Shown here piece after piece: positions 17,845 to 26,808 of a DNA stretch of 64,000 nt. Position numbers and translations under genes: made by a program. Below the pieces are notes generated by a model, which did no database searches, had not been told where the DNA came from, and saw only the letters and a list, made by a program, of their open reading frames with translations. This DNA comes from G942493375 sp942493375 (GTDB lineage: Bacteria; Armatimonadota; UBA5829): assembly GCA_942493375.1 (NCBI GenBank), contig OW818698.1, positions 1,488,001 through 1,552,000 on the forward strand, in the 5' to 3' direction. Position 1 is the first letter of the stretch; every line of letters begins with the position of its first letter.

Positions 17845-20492
17845 TACGGCATACCTACATAAATACGAGTGATCCCCTGGGTCCTGAGGTAGATACCTAT
17901 AAGATCAAAGATCAGGGTCGATGTAATACATGCGACGAACATTCCTACACTAAATGGAACCAGTCCTTTACGGATGCTGTGAGCTCCACCTACCTTGAGC
18001 ACAATAAGCCTTATAATCCAGGCGACAAGACATGTAAGCCACATAGTACGTCCGAACCAGGTGGCGGCAATTACATACCCCAGCGGATGTAGGGGGAACC
18101 ATGTGAATACACTGCGCAGCACAGTAAGGATCCCTGTGACAACGATGCCTATCGTGAGCCCTTTTGCGTCAACATTGTGCGCTACATTCATTGGAGCATT
18201 TTCCGGGGCTGATAGGTTATTGTTGGCAAGAGAGCGGTCCATAGACAACTCACCCTCACGAAATTTGTCGAAGTACCAGTTTTGGTCATAGAAGAACTGA
18301 CCCGGGACGTTGTTGCCACCGGCTCCATACGACATTGCCATATAAGTGAACCCGCCAAGGAACAATGCTCCAGCAATACCAATAGTAAGCGCCCAGCCTA
18401 TGTCTCTTGGTTTAACCCGGAAATGCCTGCCCAGTTCCATCATCTCAACCTGCACAGGTGCAAACAATATGAAAGATGTAGGCCCCATAAATCCGCTGGC
18501 GATGGTGGCTACGATTACCCCAGGTCCACCGAAAACAGCAAATCCACCGAGGGCTGAAACTAACAACATGGGATAGTATGGAGTCCACATATCGTATGCC
18601 ATACCAGCTTCAGCTCTTATTTTGCTGGCTGTAAAACCACAGATAAGCATATATCCAAAGAACAGCAAAGCTGCCAGCCATCCGGTCTGAGTCCACAGTC
18701 CCCACAACACCAGTCCGCCAATCGCTACAAGAATCATCAGGAATGCAGTCTTATATGTGACTACCTCATCGGAATCATTGAGATTAACCTTGCCGACGAC
18801 ATGCTTGAGGATCATCCAGAGGTGTCGTCTGGCAACGATTATCGCCACTAATGCAAAGCCTATAAATGAACCTATAGATTGTGACCAATCCCAGGGATAG
18901 CCGGCGAACCTGTTGAAGTTCATGGCTTTGCCAAACAGATAAAACAGCTGGTAGATAAAGAACGATGCCCAGATTGAAAACAGAATGTCCGTTTCCATAA
19001 GCAATGTAATTGCCAGCAGAGAGAAGATTATGTTTATGTATGCATTCTGCAGATAGGCTTTGAGTAAAGGATTGGTGACATAACTGTTCAGGACAGGATT
19101 TCCCCACATGTCTCCCCAGTTTGGAGCGGGGACATTGGGATAGTAGTAGCTGACGCCTTTGAGTATAACAAGGGGCATCGTTACAGCGAAACCCACCCAG
19201 AACATCCTACTCTTGAATATAGGTCGGACTCCGGACTTGATTCTCTCAACCATACTCTTGGGCTGTCCGTCGTCTTCTGTTTCTTCTGCTTCCGCAAACA
19301 ATAACCTCGGGAGGATGTTCATCGGGAATGTGAAGCGTTCGCTGTCTACCCACTGCTTGCGCATGAGTACGTTAAAGCCGAAGTAACCCAGGAACAATAG
19401 CCCCATCAACCATGACCAAGTGATCATAGGGTCAATCCACTGTTTGAGCGGTATGTAGCCGTGAATCAGGTAGTTGAGCCCGGCAATGCTGAACATATTA
19501 TCCGGTTTAACTATTGTAAAGTCCCGTTCGTGTTCACTGAGGGACGATACGTTTTTCTCTTTGACCAGACGGCGTCCAGCCAGGGAGCCTTCAACAGCTT
19601 CAATATTGAAAAATTGAATGTCCTGGAGTGTTATCTTGCCCTGGCCATTGAGTATGAACATTAACGTGAGTTTATCATTAAGTTCAGATGGAACCCGTAA
19701 AGGGCTAACACCTACACGCTGGAATCCACTGGGAAGCATATAGGTAGGCGTTGTTTCACCTGTGTTGACAAGGACAGTAGAGGCCGGGAGGTCATCAACT
19801 TTCATTCTTACAGCATATGATGCGGCGCCTTCCATGCCTCTGGACTTAACCAACAGGGACAAGAGGAAGTTTTCGCCGGGGACGATAATCTTAGTGCCAG
19901 ATGAATCTTTGCTGGGAATAGTGATTGAGAGAGTGGTTTTATCGGTTGCTGCTGTGTTTTCTATGATGGGGCATTTCCAGTCAGTTCCCCGCCATTTCTC
20001 TGTTCCCCAGGTGAGTTTGCCATTACCGGTGAGGTTGAAACCTTTTTGCCCTTCAAGGAATCTGCCGTTCTCTATAAGGTTCTTGCCGTGGGGCCACATA
20101 CGTATGGGGAGGGATTCGTAGGACTTGAAATCGGCTTGATGTGGAATAGCGACCATCAAGCCATACATGCGGTGCCACATGCCCTGACACATCAGTGGAG
20201 CACCTACGAGCAGGCCGGCATATACACATATAAGCTCAGCCGAACTCAGCCTTAGCGGCTTTCTGATCATGAATATCAGTCCGCTGACAGCCATTACAAT
20301 CAGGATCACAAGGACCCCGACTATAGGTGGCGAGTTCTCTCCATACTGCGCGGCGCCCTGCGTGTATATGGTCGAATAGTTAATCCATATACCCGTCAGC
20401 ATCAAACCGAAGATAGAGACAAAGAATGACCTTAGAGTCAGACCGCGTTTGTACGCACCCTTCTGATCTCCTGAATTAGAGCCGGAAGACAT
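17844..20492 (-). CDS. Large polytopic membrane protein, DUF6785/DUF6784-like
   Basis: About 882 residues. There is one helix near the N-terminus, a pair soon after, an extracytoplasmic beta-rich domain of about 200 residues, then roughly ten more helices. The motifs SSAELICVYAGLLVG, KIRAEAGMAYDMWTPYYPML and HPLGYVIAATWFGRTMW fit the membrane family I know as DUF6785/DUF6784, which I recall from Armatimonadota and Planctomycetota; this is a memory-based assignment. The frame opens at a GTG at 20552, but ATG at 20492 precedes the first hydrophobic segment more sensibly and has GGGTG five bases upstream. It is the first gene of the cluster and carries a structured leader (20551-20807). Confidence 0.65.
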   Translation of the reverse strand: MSSGSNSGDQKGAYKRGLTLRSFFVSIFGLMLTGIWINYSTIYTQGAAQYGENSPPIVGVLVILIVMAVSGLIFMIRKPLRLSSAELICVYAGLLVGAPLMCQGMWHRMYGLMVAIPHQADFKSYESLPIRMWPHGKNLIENGRFLEGQKGFNLTGNGKLTWGTEKWRGTDWKCPIIENTAATDKTTLSITIPSKDSSGTKIIVPGENFLLSLLVKSRGMEGAASYAVRMKVDDLPASTVLVNTGETTPTYMLPSGFQRVGVSPLRVPSELNDKLTLMFILNGQGKITLQDIQFFNIEAVEGSLAGRRLVKEKNVSSLSEHERDFTIVKPDNMFSIAGLNYLIHGYIPLKQWIDPMITWSWLMGLLFLGYFGFNVLMRKQWVDSERFTFPMNILPRLLFAEAEETEDDGQPKSMVERIKSGVRPIFKSRMFWVGFAVTMPLVILKGVSYYYPNVPAPNWGDMWGNPVLNSYVTNPLLKAYLQNAYINIIFSLLAITLLMETDILFSIWASFFIYQLFYLFGKAMNFNRFAGYPWDWSQSIGSFIGFALVAIIVARRHLWMILKHVVGKVNLNDSDEVVTYKTAFLMILVAIGGLVLWGLWTQTGWLAALLFFGYMLICGFTASKIRAEAGMAYDMWTPYYPMLLVSALGGFAVFGGPGVIVATIASGFMGPTSFILFAPVQVEMMELGRHFRVKPRDIGWALTIGIAGALFLGGFTYMAMSYGAGGNNVPGQFFYDQNWYFDKFREGELSMDRSLANNNLSAPENAPMNVAHNVDAKGLTIGIVVTGILTVLRSVFTWFPLHPLGYVIAATWFGRTMWLTCLVAWIIRLIVLKVGGAHSIRKGLVPFSVGMFVACITSTLIFDLIGIYLRTQGITRIYVGMP

Positions 20493-20550
20493 CACATCAC
20501 CCACACACACAATAAGAGAAGCACAGGAATTCAACCGCATCTGCCAAATC

Positions 20551-20697
20551 ACCGAATACCTTTGGACTACTCGGCAATGGAAGTCTACGCTGCATTCTAA
20601 TACTCTTAGAGTATCAGACCTTTGAGATGCACTACATTTACCAAATACCTTTGGATTATTTGGTCATTGAAATGCATTAAAGCATCTAAATACTCTT
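20551..20697 (-). promoter_or_regulatory. Tandem covarying hairpins in the leader of the membrane-machine operon
   Basis: Two degenerate 89-90-bp units lie in tandem. Read on the minus strand, one contains ACCAAATA-ATCCAAAGG-TATTTGGT (20640-20664) and the other GCCGAGTA-GTCCAAAGG-TATTCGGT (20551-20575). The loop TCCAAAGG is identical while the stems differ yet still pair, using G-U wobbles in the second. AAGAGTATT also recurs at the same offset (20599 and 20689 on the plus strand). The nearer hairpin ends about 59 bases before the proposed ATG. This pattern suggests selection on RNA structure. Confidence 0.55.
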
Positions 20698-20730
20698 GAT
20701 GAAAAACACTCTAACATTAAAAGAAGTAGA

Positions 20731-20766
20731 ATAAAAACCGGTGTAGAAACAAGGGTCCTACACTGG
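20731..20766 (-). terminator. Intrinsic terminator, possible leader attenuator
   Basis: Minus-strand stem CCAGTGTAG / CTACACCGG with one mismatch, then TTTTTATT. A second stem (GCAGTA / TACTGC, 20770-20807) precedes it. It is 345 bases after the phosphatase stop at 21110 and about 240 bases before the next gene, so it may end the phosphatase transcript or attenuate the operon below it. The stretch 20808-21109 shows no gene or other clear signal. Confidence 0.7.
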
Positions 20767-21109
20767 TGGGCAGTAGCAAAATCTTGTAAGTAAAGATTCT
20801 ATACTGCTTTAATTGGCAAGTAACATTGTAAGGTCTGGACAACCGTATAGCTAATATTATGGTAGTTGGTGGGGTTTGTCAAGTGGTGTAGTTGCCGTAT
20901 GACTAATTGCGGTTAACTGGAAAGATTCCCATGTAAAACCCATTGAGCATAGATTTCTCTAGCCATCTATGTCGTTCCCCCAATACATCATAAATAATAC
21001 GGGCTAATATATGGCAGCAAGAGTATACTACAATATTTCCTTGTTAATCAACAGATGGCGATCATTCCAAAGCTTAATATGAACAACAGTCTCTACACTT
21101 ACGCCAATA

Positions 21110-24100
21110 TCACACATTCTTTATCACAACTATCGTCGCATCATCAACAAGCGCCCCGTTAGCAAACCTGGTTGCATCGCTTAAAATTACAGCAGCAATC
21201 TGTTCCGCAGAATCGTCTGTATGTGTTGACAATGAATTTACAATGCCGTCAGCAGCAAATTGCTCTGAGTGTCTGTCTATACTTGCTTCTGTTATACCGT
21301 CAGTTACCGCAACAAATATATCACCAGGTTTAAGACTGATGCATCCCTCAGTATATGTTTGTTTGCCAATGCCGCAGAACATTGGGCCACCTGATTTCAT
21401 AGGTTTTGCTTGCCCATCAACCTGGAGCAGTATTGGAGGTTCGTGACCGGCGTTGGAATAGGTCAAAGAGTTATCATGTGTGTCCAGAACAGCGAAGAAA
21501 GCAGTCAGCATGTCATTCTCCATCGCAATATCTCTGCAAAGAGCATTATTTACGAGAGACATCACTTTTGAAGGCTGATCATATAGGTAGGCGTAGTTTC
21601 TAATCATGTTTTTTGCCGCGGTCACACGTATGGCTGCAAGAAGTCCCTTGCCGACTATATCACCCACTGAAATACCAATTTTGCCATTACTGAGGTCAAA
21701 AATGTCGCAAAAGTCACCGCATACATCCGCCTCATGAGATGCTGGTTGGTATTTTGTGGCTATCTCATAGCTCTCAGGTAGCATTGGTATGGCAGGTGGC
21801 ATTACAATCTGTTGGAGAACCTCAGCTATATGGTGATCCCGTTCAGACAGGCGTTCCAACTCTTCTTCCACCTGTTTTCGTTCAGTAATGTCGCTGATAT
21901 TCCCAATAAATGCATCGGATTGTCTTTGTTCGTTCCGAATAACAATAAACTGATCATGGAGCCACCGGTAATGACCATCCTTGTGTTTAAAACGGTATTC
22001 TACTTGATACGGGGTGCCTTCTACTCCGGACATCGTCTCGGTAATCACGCTTTCGATCTTAGCACGATCATCCGGATGGATAAGATTCATAACGAGTTCT
22101 GTCGGCAAATCACAGAACTCGTCCAAGGTATAACCCGTGATCTGGGTAAAAACCGGACTCAGATATTCGTAGGTATTGGTTTTCAGATCGCGTTTGTAGG
22201 ATGCATCAATGGAATTCTCTGTCACTTCACGCAAACGCTTTTCGCTGTCTCGCAGGGCATCTTCTGCTCGTTTGCGCTCGGTGATGTCAGTAATGACCGC
22301 AAGAAAATCAGGATAGAAAGCAATCCCGGATATTAAGACAATTCGGACTGATCCATCCTTGCATGATACATTGAACTCTATCGGTTCTATATCTATATTA
22401 TCTCGAGTTGCACGTTCAATGGCTGTTTTCCAGATTTCTTTTACCTGAAGCCTATAGGTCTCATCCGGATACGCCAATTTCCACCATTCATTCATAGTGG
22501 GTATTTCTTCGGGGGTGTAACCAAACAACTCAACAAAGCGGTTGTTAATGTAGGTTATAACTTTATCTTTATTGACTATACACAGGGGTATTGGAGCCTG
22601 CACAATAAGGTGTTGAAAACGATCATCACTTTCCCTAAGGGCTGCTTCTACCTGTTTGCGTTGTGTTAAATCAGTATTTGTCCCGGATACGCGGACTGGT
22701 TTACCATCTTTGTCACGCAGTATGCTTCCACGCGTAAGGAGAGGAACATAGTGTCCGTCCCTATGGTGCATACGACTCTCAAACTCCCAAACATCAGGGC
22801 CATCCGCAAGACGTTTTTCAAGGAACTCACTGAAACCAGGTTTATCGTCCGGATGCAGGAGCCGCTCCCAATGACCTTCGTCTGGCGGTAATTCGTCCAC
22901 ATCATACCCCACCATTTCCCACCATCGAGGAGAATAGTAAAGTGTGTGAGATACCGGGTCCCAGTCCCAGGGAGCATCATTTGAACCTTTTAGAATCAAA
23001 TACAGTCGTTCCTCACTCTGCCGCAGACTATCTTCCACCTGCTTGCGTTCTACGATCTCCTGTTCGAGTTCTGAGTTCAAGATATGAAGCTGTACCGTAC
23101 GTTCATTCACTTTATGTTCCAGCATTTCGTTGAGTTCAACGATCTGAGCTACTAGTTGAGTGCGTTCGGAAACATCCCTGAATACGCATATGTATATCCA
23201 TTTGTCCTGTGCATTTATCGCGGAGATTGATACATCGACACGAATGATATTCCCTGCCTTTGATTTTCCCGTGATCTCCACAAGCCTGGTGATCTTTGTC
23301 TCTTCATCGTTCGACTTTAATTTCTCCAGCCTACTAAGAAACAAGTCTGTATAATCTTCAGTAATAATAAGGTTGAAGAGAGACGATCCGATGATTTCAT
23401 CCTGCTGGTAGCCAAAAACCATCTCGGCAGCTGTATTCCATTGAATGATTGTGCCATTCTGATCAAAAGATATGATCGGGTCCATTACTGTTTCAACAAG
23501 AGTTCGATAACTCAATTCTGCGTTTCCAAACAAGACCGCCAGAGCATTCTGAAGATGAACACCTTGAACACGTGCACTCTTAAATGCATATCTAATGGCT
23601 ACAAGAGCATATATGCATCCGATATACTGCCCCGATCTTCCCAACCAACCGATGGGACTTCCGACGTTTTTCTGCACAAATATTGCGATCAATCCAAATG
23701 CAATCATTAACATTGCAAAACAATGCCAGTAGTGATATTTCCTCTCACTATCTATAAACATTCTCAGATAGACTAAAGCTGAAAGGAAGTAAAGGAGTAC
23801 AGCAACACCCAGAACCAACTGCCTTATATGCGTTGGACCAACTCCCTGGATAAAGAACCCAGGAGTCAGCCCCAGGTGGGCAGCTTGTGCGAGAATACTC
23901 ATGACCAGCAACATTCCTGCATAGACCAGAATAAGTGTAGGTTTTCTCGTATTGTGTATCGCCACGGGGATGTTTTTGTTATTCGTCGAGATGGCGCTCA
24001 GTATGCTGAAGAGGGATGCTACAAGAACACCTGTATTATGAACAGTTACCGTCATGTTCGGTCCTGACGGGTGATTGATTAGCCATGCACCCATAATCGA

Positions 24101-24388
24101 TCCACAACCAAAAGCAATCATTCCACAGCCCATAAAGAGCAGGCTGTTCAATCCACTGAAAAGATAACTTCTAGCTGCAACTATCGAGATGACGAAAGGA
24201 ATCAATGCCAGGAAAATCGTGTTTAGAACAGGCATTAGCAGGTGGGGTTCGTAAACCGTTTCAATGTTGCTGAATGACATGACAACCATCGATAAAATGC
24301 ATATTAATAATGATGCAATGGGCAGATATTTCCACTGTAAAATAGAGCTCAGCTGTTTGCATTTAGATGAATTACTGATGCGAGTCAT
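21110..24388 (-). CDS. Membrane-bound multi-PAS PP2C (SpoIIE/RsbU-type) phosphatase
   Basis: A 1092-residue sensor. Residues of about 20-285 hold eight or so helices, resembling a MASE-type membrane sensor. Four PAS domains follow (near 300-420, 465-595, 600-715 and 725-850), each closing with a DITERK-like motif. The C-terminal PP2C domain starts near 865 with EADVCGDFCDIFD, SVGDIVGKG, NAGHEPPIL, VTDGITEAS and DDATIVVIK, which keeps the metal-binding Asp residues. Such proteins dephosphorylate STAS anti-sigma-antagonists in partner switching. AGAGG lies five bases before the ATG. It follows a shorter paralogue at 24465. No STAS or anti-sigma gene lies in the window. Confidence 0.9.
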   Translation of the reverse strand: MTRISNSSKCKQLSSILQWKYLPIASLLICILSMVVMSFSNIETVYEPHLLMPVLNTIFLALIPFVISIVAARSYLFSGLNSLLFMGCGMIAFGCGSIMGAWLINHPSGPNMTVTVHNTGVLVASLFSILSAISTNNKNIPVAIHNTRKPTLILVYAGMLLVMSILAQAAHLGLTPGFFIQGVGPTHIRQLVLGVAVLLYFLSALVYLRMFIDSERKYHYWHCFAMLMIAFGLIAIFVQKNVGSPIGWLGRSGQYIGCIYALVAIRYAFKSARVQGVHLQNALAVLFGNAELSYRTLVETVMDPIISFDQNGTIIQWNTAAEMVFGYQQDEIIGSSLFNLIITEDYTDLFLSRLEKLKSNDEETKITRLVEITGKSKAGNIIRVDVSISAINAQDKWIYICVFRDVSERTQLVAQIVELNEMLEHKVNERTVQLHILNSELEQEIVERKQVEDSLRQSEERLYLILKGSNDAPWDWDPVSHTLYYSPRWWEMVGYDVDELPPDEGHWERLLHPDDKPGFSEFLEKRLADGPDVWEFESRMHHRDGHYVPLLTRGSILRDKDGKPVRVSGTNTDLTQRKQVEAALRESDDRFQHLIVQAPIPLCIVNKDKVITYINNRFVELFGYTPEEIPTMNEWWKLAYPDETYRLQVKEIWKTAIERATRDNIDIEPIEFNVSCKDGSVRIVLISGIAFYPDFLAVITDITERKRAEDALRDSEKRLREVTENSIDASYKRDLKTNTYEYLSPVFTQITGYTLDEFCDLPTELVMNLIHPDDRAKIESVITETMSGVEGTPYQVEYRFKHKDGHYRWLHDQFIVIRNEQRQSDAFIGNISDITERKQVEEELERLSERDHHIAEVLQQIVMPPAIPMLPESYEIATKYQPASHEADVCGDFCDIFDLSNGKIGISVGDIVGKGLLAAIRVTAAKNMIRNYAYLYDQPSKVMSLVNNALCRDIAMENDMLTAFFAVLDTHDNSLTYSNAGHEPPILLQVDGQAKPMKSGGPMFCGIGKQTYTEGCISLKPGDIFVAVTDGITEASIDRHSEQFAADGIVNSLSTHTDDSAEQIAAVILSDATRFANGALVDDATIVVIKNV

Positions 24389-24464
24389 GAAAACCTCTCA
24401 TTGAGCATCATTAGGATCAGATATAATAATACTCTCAGAACATTAAGATTGCTTGTCGAGATAC

Positions 24465-25712
24465 TCACACTTTTTTAATCACTATTATGGTAGCATCATC
24501 ACGCAGAGTGCCATTAGCGAATGCTGTTGCATTGTCTAGAATTGCGCTGGAAATACATTCGGCAGAATCGTCCGAATTTGCCGAAAGGGAACGGATAATG
24601 CCTTCTGAGCCATATTGCTCGGAGCGTTTATCGACACTGGCCTCTGTTATACCATCAGTCACAGCAACAAATATATCGCCGTCCTGGAGATTGATACATT
24701 CTTCGTAATATGTCTGTTTCTCTATACCGCAGAACATCAGACCACCTGATTTCAATGGTTTGATGTTCCCACTAATACCACGTAGTATCGGAGGTTCATG
24801 CCCGGCATTTGCATATGTCAGAGTTCCATTGCATGTATCCAATATCGCAAAGACCGCAGTCAGCATGTCATTTTCGTGTGCAGTATCTCTACAAAGGGCA
24901 TCATTTACGAGAGCAATAACTTTAGAAGGCTGGTCAAACAGATATGCGTAACTGCGAGTTGTATTAACAACTGCTGTTACACGTATGGCTGCAAGCAGCC
25001 CTTTACCTACGATATCCCCAATAGATATGCCTATTCGGCCCTCGCCAAGATCAAAAATATCGCAAAAGTCTCCACATACATCTGCTTCTGGAGATACAGG
25101 TTGATATTTAACAGCTATCTCATAACCCGCTGGCTGCAATGGTGTCCGTGACGGTATCATTGTATGTTGGAGCATTTCGGCAATACGACGATCTCGCTCA
25201 GCGGCGTGTGCAAGTGCCTCTTGAGCAAGCTTCCGTTCAGTAATTTCAGAAGCCAGAGAATGGTTAACTCTCTGCAGTTGCCTGGTGACCACAGCAAGTT
25301 CACTGTTGATCAATGCATATTCCTTTGCCTGCTCATCATCCAGGGCCGGTTGCTTTTCGGCGTAGAAGAATAAACGATCTTCGGAGTTGCGAACGGCCAC
25401 ACAATTATATGTGGCAGGCAGAGAAGCAGATAGCCCGATAAAGTGCAGAGTCTCCTGGACAGGTTCACCGGTGACCAGCGCCTGCATCAACATCCTGTTT
25501 AAAAGCGTATGACTGCTCTCCACCAATATGTCAGTGAGTTTTCTGCATCCCGGGGATATCTGTAGAAGTTCGCATACCGCCGGGTTAGCATCGTAAATAG
25601 TGCCTTCACTATCAACCAGTGCTAACAAGCAGAGTCCGGGAATATCCATAAGTACAGAATGGAGTTCATAGAACTTAACAAAAAGATCTTTCAAAGAATT
25701 ACACTCTACCAT
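24465..25712 (-). CDS. PAS-PP2C (RsbU-type) phosphatase coupled to a B12-binding protein
   Basis: A 415-residue cytoplasmic protein: one PAS domain (about 20-130), a coiled-coil (about 135-185), and a PP2C phosphatase domain (about 195-415) with EADVCGDFCDIFD, SIGDIVGKG, NAGHEPPIL, VTDGITEAS and DDATIIVIK. The phosphatase domain is very similar to that of the 21110 gene, so the two arose by duplication. Its start lies 14 bases inside the end of the cobalamin-binding gene, with no strong SD of its own, which suggests translational coupling and a shared pathway. The predicted substrate is a phosphorylated STAS protein encoded elsewhere. Confidence 0.88.
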   Translation of the reverse strand: MVECNSLKDLFVKFYELHSVLMDIPGLCLLALVDSEGTIYDANPAVCELLQISPGCRKLTDILVESSHTLLNRMLMQALVTGEPVQETLHFIGLSASLPATYNCVAVRNSEDRLFFYAEKQPALDDEQAKEYALINSELAVVTRQLQRVNHSLASEITERKLAQEALAHAAERDRRIAEMLQHTMIPSRTPLQPAGYEIAVKYQPVSPEADVCGDFCDIFDLGEGRIGISIGDIVGKGLLAAIRVTAVVNTTRSYAYLFDQPSKVIALVNDALCRDTAHENDMLTAVFAILDTCNGTLTYANAGHEPPILRGISGNIKPLKSGGLMFCGIEKQTYYEECINLQDGDIFVAVTDGITEASVDKRSEQYGSEGIIRSLSANSDDSAECISSAILDNATAFANGTLRDDATIIVIKKV

Positions 25713-26808
25713 CCAAACAGCTTTCTAGAAATCTCGCAGCATCTTCGGCATTATTGGCATATCGATCAGCTCCGACCTTCTGCCAAAGCAGTGGATCAAG
25801 GTTATATGCCTGACCACCAACCAGAATCTTCACATCTTTTGTTCCGGGGTCAGACCTTACTGCGTCAATTAGCCGGGTTGTGCTGGAGAAATTGGTTGGA
25901 AGAGTTGTTGATATACACAGGAAGCGGGCAGACTCTGTTTTGAGCAGATCAACCACACTCTCAACTGGTGTATCAGCACCAGTATAGAGCACATTCCAGC
26001 CCTCGATCTCAAGAAAATCAGCCATCATGCGGGGTCCTATCTCATGTAACTCTCCAGGCGATGCCGTGAATATAACATTGCCCTTGTTTCTGGGTATATC
26101 CAGTATTTTGGGATAAAATGCAGCCATTACTCTCTGGGTAATAGATGTAGCCAGGTGTTCTCTGGCGACTGTGATTTGTCCAACAGACCATAGACGTCCC
26201 ACTTCGTACATTGCAGGACGGATAACACTGTACCACCAGAACTTAACATCCTCGACCGTTTGAATAGAATCGCGGGCAGAAGCAAGGGCGTCTGCTGAAC
26301 TCGGTTTGAGTATGGCAGCCACAAATCTATCTATCTGAGGACGTGCTGTTTCATCTAATTTTATTACATGACAGGATTGCCTTGATAGATGAAGAAAATT
26401 GGAGTGGTTTTGTATCATTAATTCGTAAACATGCATAGTTGCGCTGGGTTCTGCTGGACGGACATACATGGAAACAGCTTCCTTCCAGAATTGTAATTCA
26501 TATACAAAATAGTCGGGGCTAAAACCACGTGAAGCATAGCTTCCATAGACCCAGATAATAACATCAACAAGCACTGCTGCGCTCTTTACCTGGAATACAG
26601 TGGCCATAAACTCAACGTGGTTCGCATGGTTAACACTCATAAGTTCAGTTGATGTGCCGCCAATTAATGTAAATAGATTGGGAAGTTTCTTAAAACTCTG
26701 ATTCACATATTCCAGCATTGCGGGGGTCTCAGACTCGTATGTGTTGGCTTCGTTTTCATCGATAGCCATCAGAGCTTCAGAAAATATTTTGATTAGTTCC
26801 TCACGCAT
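25699..26808 (-). CDS. Cobalamin-binding regulator with Wx9EH photoreceptor-type motif
   Basis: A 369-residue protein. Residues of about 185-235 form the four-helix bundle that precedes B12 domains, with Trp207-SVGQITVAR-Glu217-His218, matching the Wx9EH motif that caps the upper face of adenosylcobalamin in CarH/LitR light sensors. Residues of about 243-365 are the Rossmann-like B12 domain, with ELHEIG (His255 as lower ligand; the usual Asp is Glu) and LVGGQAYN. There is no MerR DNA-binding domain; the N-terminal 170 residues are a helical domain I do not recognise. The output is therefore probably protein-protein, onto the overlapping PP2C phosphatase gene. AAGAG lies seven bases before the ATG. 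Confidence 0.82.
   Translation of the reverse strand: MREELIKIFSEALMAIDENEANTYESETPAMLEYVNQSFKKLPNLFTLIGGTSTELMSVNHANHVEFMATVFQVKSAAVLVDVIIWVYGSYASRGFSPDYFVYELQFWKEAVSMYVRPAEPSATMHVYELMIQNHSNFLHLSRQSCHVIKLDETARPQIDRFVAAILKPSSADALASARDSIQTVEDVKFWWYSVIRPAMYEVGRLWSVGQITVAREHLATSITQRVMAAFYPKILDIPRNKGNVIFTASPGELHEIGPRMMADFLEIEGWNVLYTGADTPVESVVDLLKTESARFLCISTTLPTNFSSTTRLIDAVRSDPGTKDVKILVGGQAYNLDPLLWQKVGADRYANNAEDAARFLESCLDGRV

Noticed and set aside
20493..20552. Twenty-residue N-terminal extension of the DUF6785-like protein from GTG
   Set aside because: There is no SD before the GTG, and the extension would overlap the conserved leader hairpin.
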